Assembly: GCF_963678635.1 (NCBI RefSeq)
Contig: NC_087064.1
Location: 27,444,189-27,508,188 of the forward strand
Source: Symsagittifera roscoffensis
Lineage: Eukaryota; Xenacoelomorpha; Acoela; Convolutidae
DNA: 64,000 nucleotides
Direction: 5' to 3'
In this document: piece by piece, positions 10,207 through 21,738 of the stretch
Numbering within the stretch: position 1 is the first letter of the stretch
Layout: each line of letters starts with the position of its first letter
Program-made: the position numbers and the translations under genes
The notes under the pieces: generated by a model
Seen by the model: only the letters and a program-made list of their open reading frames with translations
Databases searched by the model: none
Told to the model about the DNA's origin: nothing

Positions 10207-10310
10207 TGTCCAAGTCCTAACGCCGATTCGATACTGCGTGCAACACAGGTTGTGCAGAGGGAATTGAATTCAGACAGTAGCTTGCGTGACCTGAACATCA
10301 TTACAATTTA

Positions 10311-11495
10311 ATGACGACAGCCTCTAAGAGCAACGGAGAAGACAAAGTAGAGTTGCCTGGCTGGGGACCAGAGGACTGGATTAAACCTGGCAACTGTCTG
10401 GCGGACATCTCTGGACAGGATAGTCACATCTGTGGAGGTATAGATTGCGTGAAGACGCTTGCGAAGCAACAGAAGCAATTAACGATTTTATTTGGGAACA
10501 TCGTAATGAAAGTAAAAACGGAAACGGAGTTGTTTGTAGATTGCCATGGAGGAACTGAGGCGAATCTAGTGACTGCACTAGAATTCTACAGCATGTTTGG
10601 TTCTCTAGAGTCACTATTGAATCTGGAACATAAGCATGACATGGTCACGATTATCAGTGTAGAAATTTTTCCGGGAGTTTTCCAAAGCGAGCAAAAGTAT
10701 ATTGGGAAGTGGAGGGAAGCGATCGAGGCGGAAATGATTATCCGGTTCATTAAAACTTATCGTAGACCACCGGGGGCGCAATTTTTAGTGGGATCGACAT
10801 TAGCTCCAACGTGCAAGAGCAGATACCCAGTGCTTTTCGTAGCGGTGGATGTGAAGAGTACGAGAACGATCGTGGATCAAACCTTTTCAGTGCCGAAATG
10901 CGTGAGACCAGCGAGGATGTCAGAAAAATCTTACAAGTTATTGTGCGAAACGTTCTCAGTAGTTCCCGAGAGAACCAAAGAAGAATTAGAATCGATGCTG
11001 GGAAATAAGTTCATGGGATACGCCAGTGGGAACTTCAGTGACTTTGAAAGACAGAAGCAGAAAGGGTCAACATTCACAGATTACAATGCAGTAGATAAGA
11101 ATGATGAAGTCCACCGATTAATGATGGAAGTGGAACCACTACTGGAGGCGTCGGAAAAGCGTAATTGGAGGAGCCTCATGTTGACACATGATCAGTTCCC
11201 CTGCCATTGCTTGCTACAAACATGGTGGTATCCCGGGCCTAGTAATCTGGTGTTAATCTGGGACTGTGGAGAGCTGCTCTCCATGAGTTTACTAGATTCA
11301 TCACAGCCCATGACGATAGTGATAGTGGGAATTATGATGGCGATACGATGGCTGGAAGCTCATGTAAAAGAGAACAATCGACAAGAAACGCCTACGAAAG
11401 AGCAATGGCAGGAATTGGATAGTCTAGAAGATTTAGATCTTTTTGAGACAACGTGCGAAATCCTGAACATTCCGATGGAAGTGAAAAAGATATGA
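10311..11495 (+). CDS. Element A copy 1: ORF4, 394 intact codons, unassigned
   Basis: This is the longest intact frame of the copy, with an ATG at 10311 about 100 bases after the ORF3 stop. The reading starts LPGWGPEDWIKPG, then LTILFGNIVMKV, LFVDCHGGTEANLVTAL, HDMVTIISVEIFPGVF, RYPVLFVAVDVKSTRTIVDQ, and ends with TIVIVGIMMAIRWLEAHVKE. The minus-strand copy has LESRHPLVTVISVEMWPGAF (17.16 kb) and IVTVVAVRSTLALRWMKENV (16.5 kb) at the right places. The pattern of an ILFGN block, then CHGGT, then VTIISVE could be a very divergent SGNH fold without the Ser, but this is weak. No function is assigned. Confidence 0.55.
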   Translation: MTTASKSNGEDKVELPGWGPEDWIKPGNCLADISGQDSHICGGIDCVKTLAKQQKQLTILFGNIVMKVKTETELFVDCHGGTEANLVTALEFYSMFGSLESLLNLEHKHDMVTIISVEIFPGVFQSEQKYIGKWREAIEAEMIIRFIKTYRRPPGAQFLVGSTLAPTCKSRYPVLFVAVDVKSTRTIVDQTFSVPKCVRPARMSEKSYKLLCETFSVVPERTKEELESMLGNKFMGYASGNFSDFERQKQKGSTFTDYNAVDKNDEVHRLMMEVEPLLEASEKRNWRSLMLTHDQFPCHCLLQTWWYPGPSNLVLIWDCGELLSMSLLDSSQPMTIVIVGIMMAIRWLEAHVKENNRQETPTKEQWQELDSLEDLDLFETTCEILNIPMEVKKI

Positions 11496-11514
11496 GCCAT
11501 GGTTCAGAGCCAAT

Positions 11515-11931
11515 ATGACTGCATGGTTGTACGAAAATGCCAAGAAGCATATGTCGAAGCACAGCAGAGTGTACAGTGCGTATCAGCTGGACATTGGAGC
11601 AGGAGCTTTCAATCGAGCTTTTGTTACTCATCGGAATGCAGTAACCAACGCAGTGAAGGGGACGTCTAGGACAAATGAATGTGACGGGAGAGAAAGAGAA
11701 GAAACATTGAAGGAAGACTTGGAGAGAAACGTGAAGTTGTGCCTCCACAACAGCTTCTGCCGAAACAGGGAAACTAACGTTGATCCTCTACCTTGTTGCA
11801 AACGAAGAGTAGAAGAGCAGAAGTGTCGGAGGACTGCCTCCAACAGCGTCAAAATAGCTACCGACGTGTTACAAGACACTGAGACTGAAGTTGCGGAGTC
11901 AATGTCGCAGGAGGAGGAGATGGAACATTGA
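11515..11931 (+). pseudogene. Element A copy 1: ORF4 C-terminal tail
   Basis: This 138-codon frame is shifted relative to ORF4 and begins 20 bases after its stop. It reads MTAWLYENAKKHMSKHSRVY, then a Cys- and Arg-rich middle (CLHNSFCRNRETNVDPLPCC), and an acidic end (ESMSQEEEMEH). It probably continues ORF4 after a frameshift. The scattered Cys residues do not form a spacing I recognise. Confidence 0.35.
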
Positions 11932-13139
11932 CAAATAGCCGAATAACAAGATGCAAAAAGAAGAAATCTTAGAAGAATTTAGAAGTTTTACAACTTCAAA
12001 ACAAGGAAAATAAAGAGTGAAAAAAGAAATAAAGAAGCAACGATGGAGAAGAGATTAAAACTCAGAACTGTTTGTGTGAGAAAAACTCAAATGAGAAACA
12101 AAGCAACTTAGTTCGAAATTGAAACTGAAAAGAAAACTTTTAATTGAGTTTTGAAGATTAAAGAAATTGTTGCACTTCAAAATTTGCGTTATGAGTTTAG
12201 TTAGTGGCTTTAGAGACCCTTACTTTTTATTTAGAAAGACTTTGGTGGAGAGTATATTAATTATTCCAGCCTGCATGATTGTTTTTAATCAACTAAGACG
12301 ACTGATCACTTTGTGGTGATATGGAAGGCTTGGGTAATATCTTGAAGAGGGAGATTATTTCATTGTTCCTTCTAAACACCGAGTTCCTTAATATTATTTT
12401 TCAGGAACAATAACAATTAAATTTCCCAAGGGAAGAAGCATAGTAGGATAATTTTAGTTTGTTGGTTGGCAGGACCGTCCTCTGTCCCAACACTTTTTAA
12501 ACCTAGGAGAATAAGTTTTGAATCAGGACATAGACATAAGAAGTCAGAAAAAATGTTTTATCTTAAGTCATATCCTCGAAAGTGCAGATTAGTGAAGGGA
12601 TTTGGAAGGCTATAATAGTGTAGTATGATGCCATTGGTATTTTGCAGTGAGTCGATATGACGTGGCTAAAAAGGATTTCATGCATTTTGTAAATTATGTT
12701 CAATGGCACTGTACAATTTGGATAAGGACTACGAGACTCATGGAGGATATTGACCGGGCTGTCCGGGGAATATTTGACATTCGAACAGAATGTACGAAAA
12801 TGCAAAGTCAGAATTCGAATTTTTATTGTGACATTGGAGTGGGAAGATTAACGGTTTTAACGAATTAGAGGTCTTAATCGTTCATTTTGACAAACGCGGA
12901 AGGGTTAATTTGGAGTTTCATGTTAATTTTTTAAAAATCGTTCAAAAGGAAAGACACGTGACAATTTTGGAATTTTGCACCAACTGAAACGGCGAAAACA
13001 CAACAAAAATTAGTCTCAGACAGAGAACTACACAAAACTCGTGAGATATAGCAGTGAACGGAGATTGTGACTGAGACTAAAGAAACCTTTACAAATACCA
13101 TTCCGAGTTGTAACAGTTGTGCCGTTACAATTGTTACAA
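11932..13139 (+). other. 3' noncoding region of element A copy 1
   Basis: This is about 1.2 kb of AT-rich sequence without a credible ORF. It follows the last coding piece of copy 1, so it is most simply its 3' untranslated region. Small purine-rich runs (for example around 11945-12060) occur, but I found no clear polypurine tract next to an LTR start. Confidence 0.45.
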
Positions 13140-13374
13140 CGCGAATCCCGAGATAAAGAAGGGTGTTGGGACGGCGTGTCCAGCCTTCCTGAAAGAATTA
13201 AGGACGTTGTTTCTTCGTATTTCAGAATCCGGAGGGGTCTCGTTAGGAGAATCAAAACTGTATTTTATAAATTTTTAGCTTCCTGGTCATGTCCTGACTT
13301 GAACTAATAACATTTAAATTCGTTTTCAGATCATGAGAATTTAGGAGCTGAGGGAAAGGGTTGATCAACAATCT
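13140..13374 (+). repeat. 235-bp repeat, inverted copy at 14963-15188
   Basis: The segment starts GCGAATCCCGAGATAAAGAA, continues TGTTGGGACGGCGTGTCC and ends GAGGGAAAGGGTTGATC. Its reverse complement is present at 14963-15188 with high similarity. A start TGTTGGGAC would fit an LTR beginning, and it lies in the 3' region of copy 1, so it may be an LTR fragment; a small inserted repeat is the alternative. Confidence 0.6.
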
Positions 13375-13559
13375 TGTGGTCTGGGGATGCTGAGACCCAG
13401 CCATGAGCTCACTACTTTTGCATAAAATTAAGTTAATTAGAGCGTTCTGATCGAAGCCGGAAACAGGAAATTTTTTGTCGACCCGGTGTTAGGAAGACCA
13501 CCAAAAGAACTGGCTTTGGCAGAGACGGTGGAAAGCATGTAGAGCTGTGTTTAGACGCT

Positions 13560-13950
13560 AGTCAGTCTTTTTAGAACCTAGCTTTATTTTCCGTCGATAT
13601 GTACTTCCGGGCGAATGTTACACTCTTGCGCTTTCGTACCTCAATCAGTCGGAGCCAATTCACGGTTTGCTTTTGACATGAAAGCTTAGGATTGCTTCAG
13701 TTTAAAGGCCACTACTCAAAATACCCCCTTCCATCTGATTCAAGATAGAAACGAATACTTCCCATGGCTAGGTCTCGAAATATCTGAAACAAGCGAACGC
13801 CAATAAACACAGAGCTTGGACCTCAAATAGCTACCATCAATATTTATTGGATAGTTAACAATTTATGCATTTCAGATATAGATATCTAAAACTCGCCTCA
13901 CCTCAACGTAACTAGATAAATTGCACTCATGTAATTAAATACAGTTACTC
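13560..13950 (+). repeat. 3' end region of element A copy 1 (inverted match to 15425-15600)
   Basis: The blocks around 13640-13735 (GGAGCCAATTCACGG, AGGCCACTACTC) and 13890-13930 (CTCGCCTCACCTCAACGTAA) match the reverse complement of 15425-15600 in the same order. This places the 3' ends of the two element A copies facing each other. I could not define LTR borders or a target duplication. Confidence 0.55.
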
Positions 13951-14639
13951 ACAACTGAACAAGAACTCTGGAATTATCTCCAGACGCGATTAGATATTAT
14001 GACTCCAACTCAGGAAGTTTTGTGCCAAGTTTAACTCAAAAAAGTTTCTGATAATGATGCTCAGGTAGTTTTTCTGGACGAATGGGTCAAATCAGAAGGA
14101 AATCTTTTAACCAAATTGGCTCTTGCTCCACAGTCTGCCCGCTTGTTTCCACTCTTTGCGAGTACGGCAATTTTATCAATTTTCCCGCATTTAACAATTC
14201 CGCTTCTCTGGTTCTTGACTTCTGCATGACAGGTCCAATTGAGCTTGACAGGTCCATTTCGATCTTTTCAAACTTTCATATTCGAGCAAAAACAAATCTT
14301 ATTTTTTTCTTATCACCGACTAGCCTATAGTCCTCGAACTAAGGATCGGTTTCTCCATCGCGCATCAGTGGTCAGTGAGCCTCCAGAATATCAAAAACTT
14401 CAGCTGAAGAATGCCAGTGGTCATTTATTACTGAAGTTTGCCACTCGTAAAAGTTTTTTTTGTTTGCCAGTCGGTCACAATTGGAAGTTTGACCTTGATT
14501 TTGGGCAAAAATTAACTTTTAAAAAACTCTAATCGACCATGTCATGCTCAAGTTTCTCCCGACAACTGAAAATCAGGAGTTAATTTAACCGAGGACTCGA
14601 ATCAGAATTGCGGGAAAAAATGATGAAACTCATACTATA
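13951..14639. other. Noncoding spacer between the two element A copies
   Basis: A frame of about 80-97 codons can be read on + between 14082 and 14532, but it has no recognisable domain and no support from a second copy. I see no gene here. Confidence 0.4.
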
Positions 14640-14644
14640 GTTAA

Positions 14645-15421
14645 ATTGGTATTCGCAACCTTACCGAAAATACCAATTCGAGTAGAGCTGCCTTGTTCCT
14701 GACAGACAGCATCGCGAATTTCTAAAAGAGTATCATCGCTGGGCGAGAGAAAACCTTGATTGGGCAGGCAGAAAATTGAAACTTCCAAATGGTTCCAAAA
14801 ACTAAACTTCTCGCGTTAAAACTACTTATTAAACAAAACTTCCAGAGTTGCTTTACTTAAATTTTTTACCTAAATCTATGATAAGGAAGGGAATCCCGAG
14901 ATAAGGAATGGACACGCCGTCTTGTCCATGGATCAACCCTTTCCCCCAACCCATTGAAGATGGATCAACCCTTTCCCTCAACTCCTAGCTTCTCATGAAC
15001 TGAAAACGAATTTAGATGTTATTAGTTCATGTCAGGACATGAACAGGAAGCTAAAAGTTTATAAAATACAGTTTTGGTTCTCCTCCCGAGACCTCTCCGG
15101 GTTCTGGAATACGGAGAAATAACGTCCTTAATTTCTTCAGGAAGGCTGGACACGCCGTCCCAACACCCTTCTTTATCTCGGGATTCGCTTCCTTATAGGT
15201 TTAGGTAAAAATATAAGCAAAGCAACTCTGGAAGTTTTGTTTAATAAGCCGTTTTAACGCGAGAAGTTTAGTTTTTGGAACCATTTGGAAGTTTTAATCG
15301 TCTGCCTGCCCAATCAAGGATTTCTCTCGCCCAGCGATGGTACTCATGTAGAATTTCGCGATGCTTTCTGTCAGGAACAAGGCAGCTCTACTCGAATTGG
15401 TATTTTGGGTAATGATTTCTT
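14645..15421. repeat. Foldback element: ~250-bp inverted arms around a ~260-bp centre
   Basis: The left arm (about 14645-14906) is the reverse complement of the right arm (about 15171-15421) with few differences. Both contain CAATTCGAGTAGAGCTGCC/its complement at the outer ends, GGGCAGGCAG in the middle and GAATCCCGAGATAA at the inner ends. The centre is the inverted copy of the 13140-13374 repeat. The DNA could form a large hairpin. It may be a foldback transposon, or result from inverted duplication at the junction of the tail-to-tail elements. Confidence 0.8.
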
Positions 15422-16393
15422 GAGTGCATTTTATGTGATTATGTTGAGATGAGGCTTTAGGTTGATTTAGGTTGATCCATCCGTTCTCATTTGTAGATTT
15501 GGGGTTTTTTGGTAGTGACCTTTAAGCTGAAACACGGTTGTGTAGTCTCATGTCTTTCGCGAACCAAATTGGCTCCGAATGAATGAGGTAAATAGCACGT
15601 CTAGGGAGATGTTGTCCCTGACCCTTGAGCCAATGGTTATAGGGCCTATTCTTCCTAACCTCATATGTGACATAAGAAGACGACTGTTATACTACTTCAC
15701 AACAAATCACAGCATTATAACATTGTAGTTGCAAAACTAAACAGCCATCAAATCCGCATGCACCTGCCCATGGAATTGATTTTGAAATTCTTTTTAAATT
15801 GTTTTCAATTAGCCCAATCGGAAAATTGTCAGGCCAGTTTCGATATATTACAAAAATGACACAGTTTTTAAACTGAGGTTACACTCAAACTCAATTTTCT
15901 TTATTCCACCTTTAGTCATAAGAATTCTGGGAAAGCTGCTCAAACTGGCTCAGTCAGCCTTTGATGTGCTAGATGTGGATTTTTTCTGCAATATGATCTG
16001 TTATGGCAACACGACTTCGTCTTAGAAACTGATCACGATCGTTTTCCAGTCTTTCAGTTGGTCATAGGCCTGCATCCATTCCTTTCGTTCTTGTCAACTA
16101 AAAAAGGCATTGTTGGGGAACACCCTCACTTTTACTTCCCTATTCAGCCAGATTGACGAAAGAAGGTTTAATCTCAAGTTCTCTTCCAGTATTTACTCTC
16201 TTGTTTTCGTTTTGTCTCTTGACACCTTGCCTGCTCTTTTCTAACCAGTTTTTACCCCATTTTGGGGAGTAAACAGAGGTCGTTTGAAAACTAGCGGACC
16301 ATTCTTGGCGAGAAGCGATCGGTAATCATTTGAATGCCTCCTCATACAATTCTCGGCTAAAGGTGTCAGCGCTGCCATGACTCCGCTTACGTT
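15422..16393 (-). other. 3' noncoding region of element A copy 2
   Basis: The first 170 bases match the copy 1 3' region in inverted orientation. The remainder has no ORF or motif that I can support. It precedes, on the + coordinates, the end of the minus-strand ORF4 remnant. Confidence 0.5.
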
Positions 16394-17385
16394 TCAGTTC
16401 TGTAAATTTTGGGAAGGCTTGCAAGCAGCCTCGAATAACTCTAGCCTTCTGCTGTAATCAATAGTATGTATGGATTTTCTCGTGGGCAAGTTCGACTCTC
16501 GATACTTCATGACATTCTCTTTCATCCATCGTAGTGCTAACGTGGAGCGTACTGCGACTACTGTGACAATCTGCTGATGATCTGGCAATCCAAAGGATCT
16601 GATTTCTTTATTATCCTAAATCAAGCATGTTTTGTTCTTCTCGGTATACCAAATTGTTTGGGCCGTACAAAGACAAGAGTAATCTCCGTGTGTCAGATTG
16701 ATCTTCCTGATTTTCATGTCGCCAGATGCCCAAGTATTGTTTCAATTTCAATCATCTTGGCTTTTCATCTACAGCTGGAGAATCCATGGAGACCATTATT
16801 CTGGTTGTGCTTTGTCTCTCAAGTTTGCATGTGTTTTCCTAACGCAAGAGTTATCTTCTACAGACTTCACTCGAGTCTTCCAGCTTCGTACTAGCTAATA
16901 GATTGTGCGAGTGATTGGACATACATGCCAAATGAGCACTATAGGCACTAAAAACGTTTTACCAATCAGGATACGCTGGCTTGACACTTTCACTACCATG
17001 TTTACTGGATAATTGCATTCACAAAAACTCGCCATGACTGATTCCACCAAGGACTTTGCATTTGTTGGCAGCCCATTTTCTTCGCTTATCGGAAAAGCCA
17101 TTTTGCCCTCCAAAACCACCTCCACTACTTTGATTTTTTATTAATTTTTTTAAATGCCCCTGGCCACATTTCCACACTAATCACAGTGACCAATGGGTGT
17201 CTAGACTCTAGTATTTCAAGTAATTTCAGGCAGCTCATTCTCGAAAAGAGTCGAAGGGATTTGGCTTGATTCACAGTCCTGCTGCCATAGCAGTCCGCCA
17301 GAGTCTGTACATCACCCCTGTCTTCCCCTGTGATTTCAACAAACCGCGCAACTAGGTCTTCCTTCTGAAACGACTGGATGTGCAC
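16394..17385 (-). pseudogene. Element A copy 2: ORF4 remnant
   Basis: Three minus-strand frames match ORF4 of copy 1 in order. At 17385-17125, LLEILESRHPLVTVISVEMW corresponds to the HDMVTIISVEIFPGVF block. At 17125-16895, CECNYPVNMVVKVSSQRIL corresponds to RYPVLFVAVDVKSTR. At 16588-16394, IVTVVAVRSTLALRWMKENV corresponds to TIVIVGIMMAIRWLEAHVKE. The divergence is large, so the copies separated long ago or belong to different subfamilies. Stops and a gap at 16589-16894 show it is dead. Confidence 0.65.
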
Positions 17386-19155
17386 CCAGTCACATTCGTG
17401 TTCTCTCCGCTCGCCTCAGTATCCAGACTAGTACCTGGCTCCAACATCTTTCAATCATTTTATGGACTACAATTAGATCCGCCAGCTTTTAATACCGACC
17501 GGGCGGTAGCATGATCTTCTCCGCGTTTCCATCATTCAGACTCGCTCGAGGTTGTGGGTATCATGATGGCTTGCGTAGTATCATTACTTCAAGATTCAAG
17601 GCCAGAGCAATTTTTTCGCCGCCGAGTCCCACTTCCTCCCTCTTCTCTGATCGAGGTACACAAAAAATCTTGAGTTCCTTAGTTTCAGTTTTTCCCTTTC
17701 CAGGACATCAATTTGCACTATCTCTTTTGTCAAAGTTTTCAACAGTTCGGTAATTTCAAATTTCATGTATTCACCACCTGCTTCAAATTCAAGAACGGTG
17801 TGTAGGAAATACCCATAATGCCTGATACGTCTTGATTTTACTCTCTTTTCATTGTTTTCGAGTAGTCTTTAGCTTTCATGAGTGAGCGATTAATTTCGTG
17901 GCTGCTGTCAAACTTATTATATTTTTATTTGCATGGTTATCTAGAAATTCTCTGGACTCCCCACACTCTGGTAAACGTCCAGGATGACGCTCGATACTCC
18001 AGGATGATTTCCGAGGATTTTCCCTTCATGGTTTTCTGTGGCCGGCCAAGATCACAGTATCAGGACAGACAGACAACATCCATCTCAAGAAACAGATTAC
18101 AATATTTCTTCTATAAAGACACAATCGCTATCTATGTGCAGAGCCAACATATTGTAGACGTTTAGGTCCTTATCTCCCAATTTCATTTTGTTTTGTGATT
18201 TGAGTTCCTAAAGTTTTATTCCTGTCGGGAACAGTAACTGACCATCTGCTCTTACAAAGGGATTTGCTCTTCAGAATTTCACTAATTGATGAGTCCCCGT
18301 CGCAATCTCAAAATAGTCTTGCGAGAGGTTTTCCCAACTTCTGACCAACTGAATGCTCTGCTCAAGGTAGCTTATGTCAGTTTTCTGTTTCTTATCTTTT
18401 TCGCATTGCTTCCATTCAAGCGTTTTAAGCAACCCGCTTTTTCTTTCACATTCAGGTGAATGCTCCATGAACGAGCAGTGTTGCTAGTCGGATTATTCTC
18501 GAAAGAATCCTCCGTGACTTGCTCACAAATGTGTTGATATTGGCTCGAGACCCATTCAGTGCTTACGTTGACTTCCCGCGCCTCTTTGGCCTGTGACCTC
18601 TTGTCGCTGGTACCGTATCTGATCTGTCCTAGTTCAACAACCTTCAATTTTCTGGAGGTGGAAATATCCCTATTATCCGAGATCCTCCATCTGGCCAGCA
18701 CATGACCAGCTCCAGGATTCAGAAAGGAAATCATGTTCAGTAGCTGCTGAACCGACATCTTCACCTAGAGAACCGAAGTCCAGGAGAAAACATGAAGTAG
18801 AAGAGCACACCCCATCTGAAGAAACAGCATCAAAAAAAATTAAAAGAAGAACCACCTCTTTTAAATTTGTCTTTGACACTGCTTCCCCAGATGGCTCTGC
18901 CCTTCTACATTACACTTTTCTCTCCTGGACCTCGGTTCTCCAGGCGGAGGTGTGGATTCAGCAACAAGTGAACGTGACTCCATTTTCCGAATCCTCCCTA
19001 GTTAACTCTTGCACCCCCTTTCTATTCTCGAGCCCCTCTAGTCCACCTCTTGTCTTAGGTAAGATGGTATTTTTTGGGTAACAGGTTTGGTCTTGTTATT
19101 AGATGTTGTCCCTCGTGATTTCAGTTTTACGCTTAGTCTTAGAGCACAGTTGTTT
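17386..19155 (-). pseudogene. Element A copy 2: decayed 3' part of ORF3
   Basis: By position this region should hold the basic and C-terminal parts of ORF3. A minus-strand frame at 18764-18372 (130 codons) is basic (RNRKLT end; SDKRSQAKEAREVN) and may be the relative of 8605-9327, but I cannot align it convincingly. A + strand open frame at about 18617-19079 is taken as its antisense shadow. Confidence 0.35.
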
Positions 19156-19446
19156 TTACAGGATTTGGATCTCTTGTCTTGTTTCTCTGATTTGTACCAT
19201 CCTGTTGAGCAACTCCTCTCTAGCAGTCCGATCTAGTCCAGTCCCCATCAAGACAAGCTCTCCAAACCATGAATTCGTTGACATCCACTTTCTTTGTACC
19301 CGCTTATTGAACTCAAATAAGAGCGCATCCCACTGATCTGGTTCGATGCTGTTCAGGATAGTCGAATTGTTTCCTTCAAGGGTTTTAACTTCCCTGGGAA
19401 CATCACTCAAAAATACCGTGTTAAAAGCCGTTTGCTGATCTTCCAA
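19156..19446 (-). pseudogene. Element A copy 2: ORF3 piece matching 8400-8640
   Basis: The 96-codon minus frame reads VFLSDVPREVKTLEGNN, then DQWDALLFEFNKRVQRKW and GLDRTAREELLNRM. These line up with FLGTLPEEEWEV, FTEEVWTVVQSYRTQSI and LDECGVDRLSELL of copy 1, with the same spacing. This supports the domain as a conserved part of the element protein. No function is known. Confidence 0.6.
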
Positions 19447-19729
19447 CTGTAGCTCCAGATCCTTCCGGGGTGATCCCAGAGAAGGTATGCCGGTGTTACC
19501 ACAATCTTCTTCACTTAATTCATCAAGAAACTTCTTCGTAGTACTTGGACTGTAGATTTCCTCAGCTCCCTTACACGGCTCCAGTGTCCGTGGCAGCTTC
19601 GGTATCCATCAAATTGACATCAGTGAGCGTCTCAAACATCTCGTCTTCAGCATTCGTTTGAGAACTTTCCCTCTTTAGTGCCTCTTCATATTGGTTTTCA
19701 ACCAGAAAGCTCCTCTTGTCCCCGGAGTT

Positions 19730-20005
19730 TCAATTGACAATGGGGAAGGCGTGACTGGGTTTATACACTTGTACTTCACGAGAGAAATGTAAAGTACACC
19801 TGCAGCTCCAAGCCGCTGCCCGATCTATTGCTTCCACTCCATTAGCAGCCAAGTATTTTCTAGTGCTACATATCTTGGCCACTTTCAGAGTCAGGTTCCA
19901 TGCAAAAATATGATCCTGCTCTCTCGATATTCTTTTTTTTCTCTCCAAATCTCGAGTAGTACGCTTGCAATTTCGTTTATCCTGCAAGGTGGTGGCGGAA
20001 ATCAT
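19730..20005 (-). pseudogene. Element A copy 2: ORF3 piece matching about 7800-7980
   Basis: The 91-codon minus frame ends CTLHFSREVQVYKPSHAF, aligning with the APFGCEEVKVMHG part of copy 1 at about 7950-7980. Its first half (RNCKRTTRDLERKKRISREQ) is basic and does not align. The match is short, and the assignment rests mainly on collinearity with the neighbouring pieces. Confidence 0.4.
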
Positions 20006-20138
20006 CTGACCAACCTGGCATCATGGGTACAGGAGTTGAAGGGCATCTCTCTTTAGTGAAAACTGGCCTCCGCTAACTGCTAAATATCCAGTAAACAACA
20101 GTTTCATCATTGAATGAAATCCTCCTGTTTTTGTTCCT

Positions 20139-20882
20139 CTAGAGCTCTTGCTTAGATGCCCATACTTTGGGTACTTTGATTGGTCTTCGCGTCTCTCCCC
20201 ATTGCAAATGACCTGTGAAATTTATTTCGATTAGTTTTGAAGCTCTGATTCTTCCGAATAGCACAGTGTCACTCATCTGAGCTCTCAAGTGTTCTTGCTT
20301 GTTCCAAATTAATGTCGTCCCATCCAAAACAACAACAACAAGGCTGAATGGGTCATCGAGTATTTGTAGGTGGCCACCTGCGGATCACGGAAAGCGAAGG
20401 TCACTTCTGGTCCGTTGATACAAACTAACGGCTCCCCCAGCCCTCTAATCAGTACTAAATGATCGGATCTCATGGCCAGACATAGGTCCCTGAGCAAGGG
20501 CATGCCACCGTTGATCTCCACCAGTTATTTTTTTGTCTTTGGCCTGGCTTCTTCTCTTTTTATGTGTCGATCCTCACTAATCACACATATAAGGGAGGTA
20601 TCAAAATTTGGATGGGTCCTGCGCATCGCTATTGGATCAACGTACTTCATCAGGCGATGGAGTTCTGCTAGGTTTTCGTGCTTTAAGACACTCAGTGACA
20701 ATTATCTGTCAATTTTCAGAAATTCTATGCCCCTCCTGAACGGTAAAACCGGTCCCATACTGAATAGGCTCCTGGGAAACACGAGAAACAATGCAAGTAG
20801 CAAGTTGACTGACAAGCTCAATATGTCTTGCACGAATTCCTCAAATAGTGTCCTTCTCGGGGAGAACAGTTTGTCCATATAA
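20139..20882 (-). pseudogene. Element A copy 2: ORF3 central part
   Basis: Reading the minus strand from 20882, blocks LSLSVNLLLALFLVFPRSLF, LKHENLAELHRLMKYVDPI, GGMPLLRDLCLAMRSDHLVL, GPEVTFAFRDP, GTTLIWNKQEHLRAQMSDT and LFGRIRASKLIEINF follow the order of the 388-codon ORF3 segment of copy 1 (6720-7390). Frameshifts separate them. The long + strand frame here (20472-20882) is the antisense of this and has no independent support. Confidence 0.7.
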
Positions 20883-20983
20883 TTATTTTTTCAGCAGGGA
20901 CTCTGGACTACAAGGCCTCGAGTTTTATCTGGATCCTCAAGCCTCCTTTCTCATGTTCGCTCAAAAAGATCGAGATGGTGGTA

Positions 20984-21217
20984 TCATTTGCCAGCATGAC
21001 AGTTTTTCCCACCGTCATTCTTTTTCTTTTCTTTCGTGGAAGTCACAATCGTGATCTCCATGTTTCTGATCCATATCGCCACTACACAGGTCATTGGCTC
21101 AATCAGTGTTAATCCACGCAGCACGTGTAAGAGTTTCTCTGGCCAGAACAGTTCCTTTGATGTCGCTAAAAAGTCCGAAATCGCAACTCTTACGAACCTG
21201 GATGCACCGGGGTCCAA
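20984..21217 (-). pseudogene. Element A copy 2: ORF3 N-terminal piece matching 5640-5830
   Basis: The minus frame reads VRVAISDFLATSKELFWPEK, then LTLIEPMTCVVAIWIRNMEI, aligning with NSNFVHTSKSLFWPDVIMLA, LMQSVSMAIGVQRRTEMNPI of copy 1. It lies only about 520 bases from the macro remnant. In copy 1 the same distance is about 2.9 kb, so the SGNH/coiled-coil ORF has been lost from, or was never present in, this copy. Confidence 0.65.
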
Positions 21218-21738
21218 TCTCTCGTTGTCCGCTAGGGCCTTGCTACTTTGGATCCTTCGGATTCATCTTGATATCTGGTGTTCTGTATCAATCACAGATC
21301 CGCATAGGCCGTGTCTGGCAGTTCCGTATTCGGTGGATCTAGAAACTTATCGACAGCTGAGTAGGAACGGCCACCCGTGTTCTCGTCATGTTATTCTTGT
21401 GCTTCGGGGGTTCCACAATGGAGTATAGGCTCAGTACTATGATGAAGTACTAAATCAAAAATAATGATCCAGAAGCAAGAACTCGAAAAGTACCAGCTCA
21501 AGCTTTTTCAAATAAATATTTTCATGGTGCTTGCTCACTTTCGTATAGCTCTTAGATTTAATTCAGTCCTCGTCCTGATTCTTGAATTTTTTGTACAGAA
21601 TTCATGTTCAATTTCTGTCTGAAATTAAAAGCTAAATAATTACGGTGTTCATTTCTTTCAAAATTCAAAGAACTCAAAATTCATGAATTGCTTTAACCTA
21701 CAGTTTTTGAAACGACAGGTATTGAATTCCACGCTCTG

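Noticed and set aside
18617-19079. + strand open frame of about 150 codons with a KKIKRR cluster
   Set aside because: No ATG and no relative seen elsewhere; the region by order belongs to minus-strand ORF3 of element A.
20472-20882. 136-codon + strand open frame
   Set aside because: It lies antisense to the ORF3 central part of element A copy 2, which matches 6720-7390 block by block.
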